Below are positions 35,407-45,070 of a stretch of DNA of 64,000 nt, piece after piece; position 1 is the stretch's first letter, and the number at the start of each line of letters is the position of its first letter. The translations under genes and the position numbers were made by a program. Source of the DNA: Desulfovibrionaceae bacterium (GTDB lineage Bacteria > Desulfobacterota > Desulfovibrionia > Desulfovibrionales > Desulfovibrionaceae); NCBI GenBank assembly GCA_910575755.1, contig CAJTFO010000004.1, positions 140,494-204,493 on the forward strand. The letters are read 5' to 3'. A model generated the notes under the pieces. It did not search any database. It was not told the origin of the DNA and was given only the letters and a program-made list of their open reading frames with translations.

Positions 35407-35704
35407 AAATATATCTCCTATCGGGCAGTGCCCGCTTGATAAATGTAGGGGACAAAGCACTTGGCGGCTTGTCCGGGTTTATAATTATATCATTTTTGTC
35501 AGAATAGCAAATGGGCAGTTCTTTTCCGACCAAACGCCCAGAACAAATAATATGTTGAATTTGTTGGATAAAATTGGCGACTGCGAAACAAACATTCAAT
35601 GATTTCAATGAAATAAAATTATTTGCAACAGTGCGTCGACCTTGGCGCCAGGCGCCCCTCTTTACTCACTGTCGGGCGCGGAGCGGCTCTGAAAAAAAGC
35701 AAAA
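35407..35704. other. AT-rich upstream region of the YqjD-like operon
   Basis: About 300 bases, AT-rich between 35480 and 35630, probably promoter DNA for the minus-strand operon. No gene or repeat recognised. Confidence 0.4.
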
Positions 35705-35733
35705 GCGGTTCGCGACGCTCAGTCGCGAACCGC
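35705..35733 (-). terminator. Terminator of metNIQ
   Basis: Perfect 12-bp arms (GCGGTTCGCGAC and complement) with a 5-base loop, followed by TTTTGC on the minus strand, 60 bases after the metQ stop. Confidence 0.75.
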
Positions 35734-35791
35734 AATATCCGGCTGAAAGCACAGACCGCCGGGCCGCGCTTCCGCAAGAACGGCAAAAAGA

Positions 35792-36592
35792 CTACTTCAC
35801 CGCGGGCAGCACCGCTCCCGCATATTTCTTTTTCATGAAGTCGGCCACTTCGGGGCTGGTGAGAGCCTTGTACAGAGCCTGAAGTTCAGGGCGCTTCTCG
35901 TCCCCCGCGCGAATGGCCAGGACATTGGCGTAGGTTGCGGCGGCCATGGAGTCGGCGGCTTCCACGGCCAGGGCGTCGGCCACTTTCAGGCCGCCGAGAA
36001 TGGCGTAATTGCCGTTGATGATGGCGATATCCACATCGGGCAGGGAGCGCACCAGCTGGGCGGCCTCAATTTCCTCAATCCTGAGCTTTTTGGCATTTTC
36101 CACAATATCGCGGCGGGTGGCGGTCAGACCGGCATCCTTTTTCAGCGTGATCAGACCTTCGTCCTGCATGAGCAGCAGGGCGCGGCCCTCGTTGGTGGCG
36201 TCATTGGGCACGGCCACCATCGCGCCGTTCTTCAGCTCCTTGAGATTCCTGCTTTTGCCGGCGTAGATGCCGAAGGGCTCATAATGCACCGGCCCCAGGG
36301 AAGCGAGCTTCGTGCCTTTCTGGGCATTGAAATCGTCCAGATAGGGCTTGTGCTGAAAGTAGTTGGCGTCCAGCTCCTTGCTGTCCAGAGCCACATTGGG
36401 CTGCACATAATCGGAATATTCCACGATCTTGAGCTCATAGCCCTGGGGCTTGAGCAATTTGGCGGCCTCGGCGAGGATTTCCGCATGCGGCGTGGGGGAG
36501 GCCCCCACCGTAATGGTGGCGGCGGCCTGCGCGGCGGCGGTCAGCAAAACTGTGCCCAGCAGGGCGACGAAAGCCAGAAGCAGTTTTTTCAT
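35792..36592 (-). CDS. metQ: Methionine ABC transporter substrate-binding protein (NlpA family)
   Basis: A 266 aa periplasmic binding protein for methionine. Family motifs: ITVGASPTPHAEIL, VEYSDYVQPNVALDSKELDAN and NYFQHKPYLDDF. The signal peptide (about residues 1-23) ends AQA and has no lipobox cysteine, so this MetQ looks soluble rather than a lipoprotein. Last gene of metN-metI-metQ. Confidence 0.92.
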   Translation of the reverse strand: MKKLLLAFVALLGTVLLTAAAQAAATITVGASPTPHAEILAEAAKLLKPQGYELKIVEYSDYVQPNVALDSKELDANYFQHKPYLDDFNAQKGTKLASLGPVHYEPFGIYAGKSRNLKELKNGAMVAVPNDATNEGRALLLMQDEGLITLKKDAGLTATRRDIVENAKKLRIEEIEAAQLVRSLPDVDIAIINGNYAILGGLKVADALAVEAADSMAAATYANVLAIRAGDEKRPELQALYKALTSPEVADFMKKKYAGAVLPAVK

Positions 36593-36645
36593 GAAGCTGT
36601 CCTTAGTGTAAAAGGTTGAGGCCGTGGAGCCGGGCGGGGCGGGCG

Positions 36646-37308
36646 CTACGAACCGCGCTTGTCGCTGCGGCGCGTGGCCCAGTTGCCGAAACTCTGAAAG
36701 GCCTGCACGATGATGATCAGCAGCACCACCGTGATGATCATGATGTCGGTCTGATAACGGTTGTAGCCGTACATGATGGCCAGCTTGCCCAGCCCGCCGC
36801 CGCCTACGGCCCCGGACATGGCCGAATAGCCGAGAATGGTGATGGCGGATACGGCGCTGCCGTTGATCAGCGAGGGCCGCGCTTCAGGCAGCAAGACCTT
36901 GACGATGATCTGCCAGATGCTGCCCCCCATGCTCTGGGCGGCCTCCACCACGCCATTGTCCACCTCCAGCAGGGAGGATTCCACCAGGCGGGCCACAAAG
37001 GGCGCGGCGGCCAGCACCAGCGGCACCACTGTGGCGTTGTTGCCTATGGTGGTGCCCACCAGAAAGCGCGTGAAGGGAATGACCGCGATCATCAGAATCA
37101 GAAAGGGAAAGGAGCGCGTGAGGTTCACCACCACGTCCAGCACGCTGTAAACAAAGGCGTTGGGCCGGATGCCGTCCTTGCGGCAGACGACCAGCGTCAC
37201 GCCCATGACCATGCCAAAGACATAGGAAAAAAATGTGGCCGCTACGGTCATGTAGAGCGTGTCCCACACGCCCACAAGCAGCATTTCAATGGTTTGCTGG
37301 TCAAACAT
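36646..37308 (-). CDS. metI: Methionine ABC transporter permease
   Basis: A 220 aa permease with five or six membrane segments. The MetI EAA-type loop EAAQSMGGSIWQIIVKVLLP is present. Start 37308 overlaps the metN end by 8 bases. It forms the membrane channel with MetN and MetQ. Confidence 0.94.
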   Translation of the reverse strand: MFDQQTIEMLLVGVWDTLYMTVAATFFSYVFGMVMGVTLVVCRKDGIRPNAFVYSVLDVVVNLTRSFPFLILMIAVIPFTRFLVGTTIGNNATVVPLVLAAAPFVARLVESSLLEVDNGVVEAAQSMGGSIWQIIVKVLLPEARPSLINGSAVSAITILGYSAMSGAVGGGGLGKLAIMYGYNRYQTDIMIITVVLLIIIVQAFQSFGNWATRRSDKRGS

Positions 37309-38305
37309 GCTTCATTTCCTCCAGCATGATGGAGTGCGCTTTGGCATAGGCCATGATCCGCGCGCGGGATTCCTCCCGTTCGGGCAGTTGCAGCACCATC
37401 TGGCCAAACGCCACGCCATTGATGTCGCGGGTGTCGGCGTACATGATGTTCACCGGGCAGCCGCATTCCAGCACCATGTTGGCGATGACCGGTTCAAAGG
37501 AGGAACGCCCGTTGAAGATCAGGCGGTACAGATGGGCCTGCGGCAGCTTGCGCAGGGCGTCCGGCAGAACCAGGCGGCGGGCCGCCTCGGTTTGCGGATG
37601 AAAAAAGACATCTTCCACCAAGCCCTGTTCAACGATGACGCCCTTGCTGATGATGGCCACATGACTGCATATCTTTTCAATGACGCTCATTTCATGGGTG
37701 ATGACCACGGCCGTGATGCCCAACTGAGCATTAATATCCTTGATGAGCGCGAGAATGGAATCCGTGGTGGCCGGGTCCAGGGCGGAGGTGGCCTCGTCGC
37801 AGAGCAGCACGCGCGGCCTGGTGGCCAGGGCGCGGGCAATGGCCACGCGCTGCTTCTGACCGCCGGAAAGCTGGGAGGGGTAGGCGTCCATACGGTTGGC
37901 CAGGCCCACCATCTCCAGCAGTTCCTCGGCCCGTTTGCGGCTTTCCTCTTTGGGCGCGCCCGTCAGTTCCAGAGGAAAGCAGACATTCTGCAGGGCTGTG
38001 CGCTGCATGAGCAGGTTGAACTGCTGGAAAATCATGCCCATGGAGCGCCGGGCCTCGCGCAGCGCGGCTTCCGGCAGGCGGCAGAGATTCCTGCCTTCAA
38101 AAAAGACGCTGCCGCCCGTGGGGCGTTCCAGCATGTTGATGCAGCGCACCAGGGTGGATTTGCCCGCGCCGCTCTTGCCGATGATGCCGAAAATATCCCC
38201 CCGGCCGATGGCAAGGTCAATGCCGCGCAGGGCGAATACCTCGCTGTTTTTACCGGAAAAACGTTTTTCCAGCCCTTCTATACTGATAATGGGCCCGTCA
38301 GCCAT
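37301..38305 (-). CDS. metN: Methionine ABC transporter ATP-binding protein
   Basis: A 334 aa ATPase. Walker A GKSGAGKST, signature LSGGQKQRVAIARAL and Walker B VLLCDEATSALDP are intact. A C-terminal NIL domain (about 255-334) binds methionine for trans-inhibition. The start at 38305 follows GGAGGCACT. No SAM riboswitch was recognised upstream. Confidence 0.94.
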   Translation of the reverse strand: MADGPIISIEGLEKRFSGKNSEVFALRGIDLAIGRGDIFGIIGKSGAGKSTLVRCINMLERPTGGSVFFEGRNLCRLPEAALREARRSMGMIFQQFNLLMQRTALQNVCFPLELTGAPKEESRKRAEELLEMVGLANRMDAYPSQLSGGQKQRVAIARALATRPRVLLCDEATSALDPATTDSILALIKDINAQLGITAVVITHEMSVIEKICSHVAIISKGVIVEQGLVEDVFFHPQTEAARRLVLPDALRKLPQAHLYRLIFNGRSSFEPVIANMVLECGCPVNIMYADTRDINGVAFGQMVLQLPEREESRARIMAYAKAHSIMLEEMKHV

Positions 38306-38513
38306 AGTGCCTCCGCCGTGGCGCTGCCGTTCCGGAATGCCGGGGCGCTTACGGTCCCCGCCGGAATAGAGGCCGCATGATAGCAGATTTTGCCGCAGGC
38401 GCAAAGAGGCCCTGAGCGCTTTCCGGGGCAGGCGCATGAGCGCGGATAACCCGTTGAAATAACTGTCAGCGCGCCCGCATTGTCACCCGCGCGCCAACGC
38501 CAGGCGGCATTGA

Positions 38514-38548
38514 AAGAGCGGGCATATGCCGCGCATATGCCCGCTCTT
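38514..38548. terminator. Palindrome between AOR and metN
   Basis: Perfect 16-base arms (AAGAGCGGGCATATGC and complement) with a 3-base loop. It lies in the 363 bases between the AOR stop and the metN start and may end the AOR transcript. No gene is seen in this gap. Confidence 0.6.
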
Positions 38549-38587
38549 GAAACGCAGCACTCTGTTGAGGTTCTGCATTCAGCGTCC

Positions 38588-38632
38588 GCCTGCAAAAAAT
38601 TCTCCTGCAATCATACAGGAATTTTTGCAGGC
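38588..38632. terminator. Second hairpin downstream of AOR
   Basis: Outer arms GCCTGCAAAAA and TTTTTGCAGGC with an inner TTCTCCTG/CAGGAA stem. Another small hairpin (GCGAAAAATCGC...TTTTTCGC) follows at about 38638-38659, directly beside the AOR stop. Confidence 0.55.
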
Positions 38633-38668
38633 CGTTGGCGAAAAATCGCTGTTTTTCGCAGTCAGGCG

Positions 38669-40408
38669 CTAGAAGTTGAAGACGCTGTCCAGCTCCTCGT
38701 CGCTCACGTCAAAGGTTGTGTTGTGCGGCGGCAACTGTTCACGGCTCATATACATGGGCAGGCGGTCGTGGGCGCGGGTGAAGCCGGCGGCCGCATTGAA
38801 TTCGCGCTCCTGCCTGAGGATGTTCTTGCCCAGGGCCACCAGGTCGTCGCCGGTCATTTCCTGGCCGGTGAAGGCGCTGAGCGTGTCGATGAGCGCCTGG
38901 AAGGTTTCGGGCTGATCCAGAATGCAGAAGGCCACAAAGATGCAATAGCCCGTGGAGTCCAGGGCCGCTGTGGCTATCTGCAGATTGCGGGAAAGCTCCA
39001 CCTGGCCCTGCGGCTTGAGCGGGTCGACCTTGCCGCCGAGGCCAAGAATGTTGGTGGCCACGGCGTAACCGGCGGTGTGGTCCGCCCCCATGGGCGTCGT
39101 GGCGTAGGTGACGCCCACGCCCTTGACCGCGCGCGGGTCATAGGCGGGCATGGCCTGGCCCTTGACCACGGGAGCGCGTTCCAAACCGTAGCAACGGGCC
39201 GTGGTGGCCGTGCCCGCGCCCAGAATGCGGCCCATGGGCGTGCCCTTGCCGATCTCGTGGATCATCTCCATGCAGGCCTTGGAGTCGCCCCAGGGAATGA
39301 CCCCGGCTTCCATCAGCACACCCAGCGTGGCCCCGGTTTCAATGGTGTCCAGGCCGTAGTCGTCTTCCAGGTAGTCCATGCGGATGATGTCGTCCAGATT
39401 GTCCACGCCGCAGTTGGCGCCGTGCCCCCAGACGGTCTCATACTCCGGCTGCTTGGAGAGATACTGGCCGTTTTCGTCCACGCAGATGCCGGAACACCGC
39501 ATGATGCAGCCCCGATGGCAACCGTGGGTGGGGTTGCCGCCGCGCTTTTTCTGAATTTCCACCATGGTCTCGGCGCAGATTTTTTCCGCGCCGGCAAAGC
39601 GGCCTTCACTAAAGTTGCGGGTGGGCAGACCGCCGGCTTCGTTAAGGATGTTGACCAGGACGTTGGTGCCGTAGGCGGGCAGCCCCTGGCCTGTGACCGG
39701 GTGGGAGGTGATGCCCTTGGCGAAGCGCTGGCAGGCGGCCTTGAAGGCTTCGGCATTCCGGGCCTTGCGCATGACCGGGGTATCCGCCGGATCAAGCACG
39801 ATGGCCTTGATGCCCTTGGAGCCCATGACCGCGCCCACGCCGCCGCGTCCGGCGTGGCGGGTGGCCCGGCCTTCGGGGTCGGTGAAACAGATGGTGGAAT
39901 TGCACATGCGCATCTCACCGGCAGTGCCTATAGTCACAAAGCCGGGGCCTTCGCCGTATTCCTCACGCAGTTTCGCCACACAGGGATAGTTGGAAAGCAT
40001 GGCCAGTTCGTTGCACTTTTCCACTGTCACGCCACTGGCCTTGATGATCACCTTGTACAGATCATCGCCGCGGCGCTGGCCTTCGATGATAATGGCCGCA
40101 TAGCCCAGACGGGCCATGTACTGGCCGCCGGTGCCGCCGGCGTTGGATTCCTTGATGCCGCCGGTGAGCGGGCTTTTGCAGCCCACGGAAATCCGGCCCG
40201 AGGAACCCGCTGTGGTGGCGCAGAGCGTGCCGGGCGCGAAAACCAGTTTGTTTTCGGGGCCCAGGGGATGGCAGGTGGGGGGCACTTCCTTGCAGATGAC
40301 GGCGGTGGTCAGGGCGCGGCCCGCAAGCCCCGCGTATTCGCCCAGGCGTTCTTCCCTGATTTTGGGACCGCCCTCGGCGTCCACATTGATGCGCAAGATT
40401 TTGTCCAT
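38669..40408 (-). CDS. Aldehyde:ferredoxin oxidoreductase (tungsten pterin, AOR family)
   Basis: A 579 aa enzyme that oxidises aldehydes to acids with ferredoxin as acceptor, using a tungstopterin and a 4Fe-4S cluster. The N-terminal pterin-binding parts (LCATTAGSSGRISVGCKSP, KESNAGGTGGQYMARLGY) and the cysteine-rich HGCHRGCIMRCSGIC segment are present, with a distant Cys near the C-terminus (DSTGYCIFVAFC). The start is 40408 (MDKILRINVDAEGG). Substrate unknown; it could clear the acetaldehyde that PhnX makes. It stands alone upstream of metNIQ. Confidence 0.92.
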   Translation of the reverse strand: MDKILRINVDAEGGPKIREERLGEYAGLAGRALTTAVICKEVPPTCHPLGPENKLVFAPGTLCATTAGSSGRISVGCKSPLTGGIKESNAGGTGGQYMARLGYAAIIIEGQRRGDDLYKVIIKASGVTVEKCNELAMLSNYPCVAKLREEYGEGPGFVTIGTAGEMRMCNSTICFTDPEGRATRHAGRGGVGAVMGSKGIKAIVLDPADTPVMRKARNAEAFKAACQRFAKGITSHPVTGQGLPAYGTNVLVNILNEAGGLPTRNFSEGRFAGAEKICAETMVEIQKKRGGNPTHGCHRGCIMRCSGICVDENGQYLSKQPEYETVWGHGANCGVDNLDDIIRMDYLEDDYGLDTIETGATLGVLMEAGVIPWGDSKACMEMIHEIGKGTPMGRILGAGTATTARCYGLERAPVVKGQAMPAYDPRAVKGVGVTYATTPMGADHTAGYAVATNILGLGGKVDPLKPQGQVELSRNLQIATAALDSTGYCIFVAFCILDQPETFQALIDTLSAFTGQEMTGDDLVALGKNILRQEREFNAAAGFTRAHDRLPMYMSREQLPPHNTTFDVSDEELDSVFNF

Positions 40409-40710
40409 GGCGACCTCGGCTGTATGAAAAGGATGTGAAATCAAAATGCGCGGCACAGATATTGAAACATAGCATATGCGCAATGATTTGCAATATGTTT
40501 ATCTTTGCATAACGGGGAAGTTGTTTCCCTAAACAGTCTGATGTTCAGCGCAGATGCCGCAAGCGCATCAGTGGAAATAGCATGTTGACGCCGGCCGGAT
40601 GGCGGCACAAAAAACCGACGCCTGACGAGGCCGGCGTGAGAGCGCGGCCCTCAAAGACTTCAGAGCGGTTTCCCGTTGAAGATGATGCCTTGCCATTGAA
40701 GGCCAGAGCG
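40409..40710. other. Gap between AOR and the TPR gene, hairpin seen
   Basis: About 300 bases. Arms ACGCCGGCC (40588-40596) and GGCCGGCGT (40629-40637) could form a terminator-like structure for the upstream minus-strand TPR gene. The part nearest AOR is AT-rich (40440-40520) and probably its promoter. No gene seen. Confidence 0.4.
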
Positions 40711-42138
40711 CTAGTCGTTCTGGCCAATCTGCTCCAGCATCTCTTTGGCCGTGCTGTTCTCCGGATCCTGTTCCAGGGCCTGGCGCAGCAGGGGCAGCGC
40801 GTGCATATTGTCGCCAGTCTGCACAAAGACCGTGGCCAGGTTGACGGCCACAAGCGCGGATTTGCGCGGCAGATCCGGGTTGAGCGCCAGGGCCTTGAGT
40901 ATGGAGGCGCGGGCGGACTCAAAGTCCTTGCCTTCCAGATAGGCCATGCCCAGATTGTAATGCAGCTTTTCGTCGTTGGGGGCCACCTGCAGGGCCTTGC
41001 GGTATTCTTCAGCGGCTTCGCGCCATTTGCCGGCGCGGCGCAGCAGAATGCCCAGGCGGTTGAAGATGATCAGATCTTCCGGACCCCAGAAGCCCTTTTT
41101 GCCTTCCAGACCGCGCTGCAAAAAGACCGCCGCTGTCTGCGGGTCCTTGTCCATATAGACGTCAGCCACGCGGAAGGCCACGCTCGAAACGTATTCTCTG
41201 GCTTCGCGATCCGACAGATGTATGGCCTGGTCAAACATCTTCTTGGCCTTGTCCGGGCGGTTCAGCTTCAGATAAAGTTCGCCGATGGCCAGCTTGCGTT
41301 CCACATTCAGGGGCGAAAGCTCGTCCAGTCGTTCCAGGCATGCCAGCCTTTTGGACGCATTGCCGGTTTCCGCGTGAACTTCCGCCAGCTTGCGCAGAGG
41401 CTCAAGAAACATGGAGGAAGTGCGGCTGGCGTTTTCATAAGCTTCGCAGGCCTTGTCATATTGCTGCATGGCGCGGAAGATATCGCCGATGAGCAGCAGG
41501 GCCGCCGCTGAATTGGACTTGACCTCCAGGGCTTCCTTGCAGACCTGCAGGGCGCGCAGGTGTTCGCCCTGGCCCAGAAGGCCGCGCGCCCATTCCAGCT
41601 TCCGCTCCACCTTGCCCTGAGGCCTGATGGTCAGGGCGACTTTTTCCAGCAGGGCCTGCGCGCCCACGGGCTTGACGATGCAGTTGTCCACGCCGCTTTC
41701 GTGCAGCAGAACAAAGCGCTGTTTATTGACTTCGTGGGTGACAATGATGCTCCACAGCTCCGGAAAGCCGTTTTTGAGCTGGCGCAGCATATAGGTCATG
41801 TCCCGATTTCTGAGGTTCTGCTCAACGAGCAGCAGGGGCTTTTTCTCGGCGGCGACCAGCTGGCGCACGGTGTGCAGCAGCATATCGGCATTGCTGCTGA
41901 TGGTCAGGCAGCCCGCGGGCATTTTCAGGCGTGTGTAGACGACCTCGCGCAGCATGTCAGTAAAGGCGTTGTCGTCGGAAATGCAGATGACCTGGCCGTT
42001 ATCACGCAGATATTCAATGACGACCTCGCCATAGGCTTTGTCCTGTTGTTTGCTTTCGGCCACGGCTTTTTCCATGGTTTGCTGGATCTGCCTGACCTGG
42101 ATACGCTTCACAAGGCCGCTTTTTGCACTGTCATCCAC
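40711..42138 (-). CDS. Pseudo-receiver domain protein with C-terminal TPR repeats
   Basis: A 475 aa cytoplasmic protein. Residues about 50-175 resemble a response-regulator receiver (QVICISDDNAFTDMLREVV, IVTHEVNKQRFVLLHESGVD, CIVKPVGAQALLEK with the conserved KP), but the acceptor Asp position reads LLLVEQNLRNRD, with Glu instead. At least six TPR-like repeats follow (for example EDLIIFNRLGILLRRAGKWR). The GTG at 42138 is preferred because GGAGG lies 6 bases upstream; the longer TTG start has none. It is likely a scaffold or regulator; partner unknown. Confidence 0.8.
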   Translation of the reverse strand: MDDSAKSGLVKRIQVRQIQQTMEKAVAESKQQDKAYGEVVIEYLRDNGQVICISDDNAFTDMLREVVYTRLKMPAGCLTISSNADMLLHTVRQLVAAEKKPLLLVEQNLRNRDMTYMLRQLKNGFPELWSIIVTHEVNKQRFVLLHESGVDNCIVKPVGAQALLEKVALTIRPQGKVERKLEWARGLLGQGEHLRALQVCKEALEVKSNSAAALLLIGDIFRAMQQYDKACEAYENASRTSSMFLEPLRKLAEVHAETGNASKRLACLERLDELSPLNVERKLAIGELYLKLNRPDKAKKMFDQAIHLSDREAREYVSSVAFRVADVYMDKDPQTAAVFLQRGLEGKKGFWGPEDLIIFNRLGILLRRAGKWREAAEEYRKALQVAPNDEKLHYNLGMAYLEGKDFESARASILKALALNPDLPRKSALVAVNLATVFVQTGDNMHALPLLRQALEQDPENSTAKEMLEQIGQND

Positions 42139-42258
42139 CTGGAGCCTCCATTTCGCCAAAATACAAAAACATGACGGTGATTCAACATAAACAAAAGAAT
42201 TTCCCCCGTCCAGCGCACAGTGGAAACGCCGGGGGAACCGGCCCTGCCGAAGCGCTGT

Positions 42259-43599
42259 TCATGGCCGCCGGGTCAGGTGGTAGACGCGCGGCACCATGTA
42301 CATCAGACTCATCTGGCGGTGTGTGGGCGCATACTGGGTGGCCACCACCACAGAACCCAGATTCCAGAGCCGGGCGTCGTCTCCCTCTCCGGCCGAGGGC
42401 GGGCCGAAGCGCTCTTCCATCATGCCGAGAATGCGCCCGGCCGTGGCCTTGTCCGGCGCGGCATAATCAATTTTCAGAAAACCCAGGGGCGCGTTGGCGC
42501 CCGGTCCGTAACAGGCGGCCATCTGCCCTGCGCCGGGAACCAGGCGGCGCACATCGTACAGGTCACAGATAAAGTCGTCGCTCTGGCGGCTGGCGGGCGC
42601 GCCGGATTTTTTCAGGGCCGCGCGCATGGCGGCGCGGTCGGTATTGTCCAGCTTCTGACCAAACAGCACGGCGGCCGGTCGGGCCGGGCCCTCCTTGGCC
42701 ATCTCCTCCAGTTCGCGGATGGCCCCGGCTTCGCCGTTCATGGCTGCCGCATACAGCAGCAGCGCGGCGCGTGAGGGATTTTTTTCCACCCCCTGCCCGA
42801 CGCGGTAGAAATGCCCCAGCCGCGCCAGGGCCTCGGTCTGCTGCTGGGCCGCGGCCCGGCTGTACCAGGCGGCGGCGGCCTTGCTGTCCCGCTGCACGCC
42901 CCGGCCCCGCTCATACAGCAGCCCCAGATTATACTGGGCTTCGGGTTGTCCCTGACGCGCCGCCAGATCAAACCAGCGGGCCGCTTCAGCGGGGTTGGCG
43001 GGCATGCCGCGCCCCTGCTCCAGCATGCGGCCGTAATTGCTCATACCCGAGGGGTGCCCCGCCTTGGCTGAGCGGGCGAACCAGTGCAGCGCGCGGCCCG
43101 TGTCCGGTTCCACGCCCTGGCCCTGATCATAGAGTACGCCCAGATTGTTCATGGCCTGGGCGTCGTCCGCCTCGGCCAGCTTTTGCCAGATGTTTCTGGC
43201 CGTGAGAAAATCCCCTTTGGCATACGCGCGGGCGGCGTCGCCCGCCGGCCCATCGGGCAGGGGCGGAGTCTGATCCGGAGCTTCTTGCGTCTGCGGCGAG
43301 GGGGAGGCGTCAGGCGTGGCCGCCGCCATGCCTGTGGCCGCGGCGGCAGCGACCGCCGCCGGAGCGGCGGTGTCCGCGCGTTTCTTCTTGCCGGTTCTGG
43401 AGTCTTTTTGAGGGGTCGGCGCGGTTCTGGCCGCGTCGGAAGGCGTTGCGGGCGGTGACGTCCGCACCTGTGCCGCCGCGCCGGCCGCCCGGACAGAGGA
43501 AATGCCGCCGGAACCGGTCAGGGTCAGGGCCAGAACCAGGGCCGGGAGCACGGCCCGAAGCGCGCGCGGAAAACATCGGGGAGAGAAAACAATGAACAT
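42259..43599 (-). CDS. Secreted Sel1-repeat protein
   Basis: A 446 aa protein with a signal peptide (about residues 1-39), an Ala/Pro/Lys-rich linker (40-115) and several Sel1 repeats (from about 118 to 270: AMNNLGVLYDQGQGVEPD, GMSNYGRMLEQGRGMPAN, AQYNLGLLYERGRGVQRD). The C-terminal 150 residues contain CDLYDVRRLVPGAGQMAACYG and are not recognised. Sel1 proteins mediate protein contacts. It follows the SGNH gene on the same strand. Confidence 0.85.
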   Translation of the reverse strand: MFIVFSPRCFPRALRAVLPALVLALTLTGSGGISSVRAAGAAAQVRTSPPATPSDAARTAPTPQKDSRTGKKKRADTAAPAAVAAAAATGMAAATPDASPSPQTQEAPDQTPPLPDGPAGDAARAYAKGDFLTARNIWQKLAEADDAQAMNNLGVLYDQGQGVEPDTGRALHWFARSAKAGHPSGMSNYGRMLEQGRGMPANPAEAARWFDLAARQGQPEAQYNLGLLYERGRGVQRDSKAAAAWYSRAAAQQQTEALARLGHFYRVGQGVEKNPSRAALLLYAAAMNGEAGAIRELEEMAKEGPARPAAVLFGQKLDNTDRAAMRAALKKSGAPASRQSDDFICDLYDVRRLVPGAGQMAACYGPGANAPLGFLKIDYAAPDKATAGRILGMMEERFGPPSAGEGDDARLWNLGSVVVATQYAPTHRQMSLMYMVPRVYHLTRRP

Positions 43600-43763
43600 G
43601 TGTCAGTCATCCTTTTCGTACAGCGGAGAAAAGTGGAAAGCAGGCGCGTCCAGGGGCTGGAGTCCGGTCGGGAACTGGCTCTGTTGCGCGGGCTGATCCA
43701 CCACAGGGCAGGCCGGAACCACTGCGCGCAACGAAATTCAATGGAAAAGGGACATTTTTATCC

Positions 43764-45056
43764 TCAGGGTTGTCGTTTTGGGCAGCCGAAGCGCATGAAG
43801 TCCGTTTCCGGCAGGCCGGTCACGCGTTCATCGGGCGCCGTGGCGTGCCCCTGCCAGTCCCGGATGGCGGCATTGAGCCGCTCCATATTGACATAGGAAA
43901 GCAGCGCGGGCCAGCGGTCCGCCATGGCCCGCAGCAGCCGGGCGTAGGTCACTTCCCCGCCGTGGAAACCGTCGATGAATTCACAGTCGCCGGAGGCGAG
44001 GCTGCGCGGGTCTGTAAAGTCCAGCACGTCAATGCCGCGCGCCAGCAGGGCCTCGCGCAGGGCAAAGAGGTGGGCGTAGCCCTCCTCATGCTCGCGCATG
44101 GCCGTCAGCACCCGCAGGGAAAGCGGCGCGATGAAGACAAAGGTCTGGATGCCGCGCGCCCTGAGCCGGCAGTGGATTTCGGCAAAGGCGTCCAGGTGTT
44201 CCGGGCTGGGGGTCTGCTGGTTCGGCCTGGCCCGGTAAAAGGCCTTGATGCCGTGGCGGACCTGGCTGAGCGTGTCGCTGAACTGATAGTCGAAGGGGCG
44301 CTTTTGTCCTGTAACTTCAGCAGTATAGTGCCAGGATCCGTCCGGAGCGAAGCCGTCATCGGTCTGCTGGGCCATGATGCCGTAACGTCCGGCTCTGAAC
44401 CCCTGCCCCAGGGGAGCCAGCAGGGGAGCGGCCAGCTCCGTAAGGGAAATTTTGCCGTCCAGCAACCAGCTCCAGGGCTTTTTCAGGCTCTCAAAGCCGT
44501 AATTGTAGGAACCGCTGGTGGGCGGCGTTTCTTTAAAGGGGTGGGCCTCCCACTGGGGCATGAACCACCAGAAATCCAGTCCCAGAATCACGGCCTGCGG
44601 CTTGTGGAGGCGCAGCATGGCGTCCAGGGTGGAACGCAGCGTCGCCAGATTCCCCGCCACGCCGCCCATATTCAGAAAGGGCCTGCGGAAATAGGCGGCG
44701 CGGAACTGCATGACCCGCGAGGAGCCCACGGTCGCGATGTCCGGCCTGACGGCCGTATAGAGCTGTAATTTGTAGTCCACAAAATCCTGGGACACCCCGG
44801 AGCCGAACAGGGCAAAGCCGCCCTGCGACTGCGCCGCCACGGCGCGTTCCACCGCCATGTCGCCGCTTTCATACAGCCACCAGCATGTATAAGGCACAAG
44901 CAGAACAGCGCCCAGCAGGGCCAGAATCAGCAGGGTCTTGAAATAGCGGCGCAGATAGGCCGCATCGCTCAGCGCGAGGGAGGGCGCGGGCGTTGGCGGC
45001 TTGGGTTGCGCCGCTTCGGCCTCTGGCCTGTCTCTGAATATTCGCAAAAGTCGCAT
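43764..45056 (-). CDS. AlgX/AlgJ-like SGNH membrane-anchored acetyltransferase partner
   Basis: A 430 aa protein with one N-terminal membrane segment (LLILALLGAVLLVPYTCWWL, about residues 41-60) and a periplasmic domain. The GDS-like block is ATVGSSRVMQFR, and the catalytic Asp/His-like ending is FIDGFHGGEVTYARLLRAM. It lies 14 bases after the MBOAT gene, the usual pairing for O-acetylation of a surface or secreted polysaccharide. Substrate unknown. The longer in-frame extension to 46256 is a shadow of the MBOAT gene. Confidence 0.8.
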   Translation of the reverse strand: MRLLRIFRDRPEAEAAQPKPPTPAPSLALSDAAYLRRYFKTLLILALLGAVLLVPYTCWWLYESGDMAVERAVAAQSQGGFALFGSGVSQDFVDYKLQLYTAVRPDIATVGSSRVMQFRAAYFRRPFLNMGGVAGNLATLRSTLDAMLRLHKPQAVILGLDFWWFMPQWEAHPFKETPPTSGSYNYGFESLKKPWSWLLDGKISLTELAAPLLAPLGQGFRAGRYGIMAQQTDDGFAPDGSWHYTAEVTGQKRPFDYQFSDTLSQVRHGIKAFYRARPNQQTPSPEHLDAFAEIHCRLRARGIQTFVFIAPLSLRVLTAMREHEEGYAHLFALREALLARGIDVLDFTDPRSLASGDCEFIDGFHGGEVTYARLLRAMADRWPALLSYVNMERLNAAIRDWQGHATAPDERVTGLPETDFMRFGCPKRQP

Positions 45057-45070
45057 GTGTGGCTCCGGCG

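Noticed and set aside
38306..38520. A possible SAM riboswitch upstream of metNIQ
   Set aside because: No SAM-I type conserved core could be found; only simple hairpins are present.
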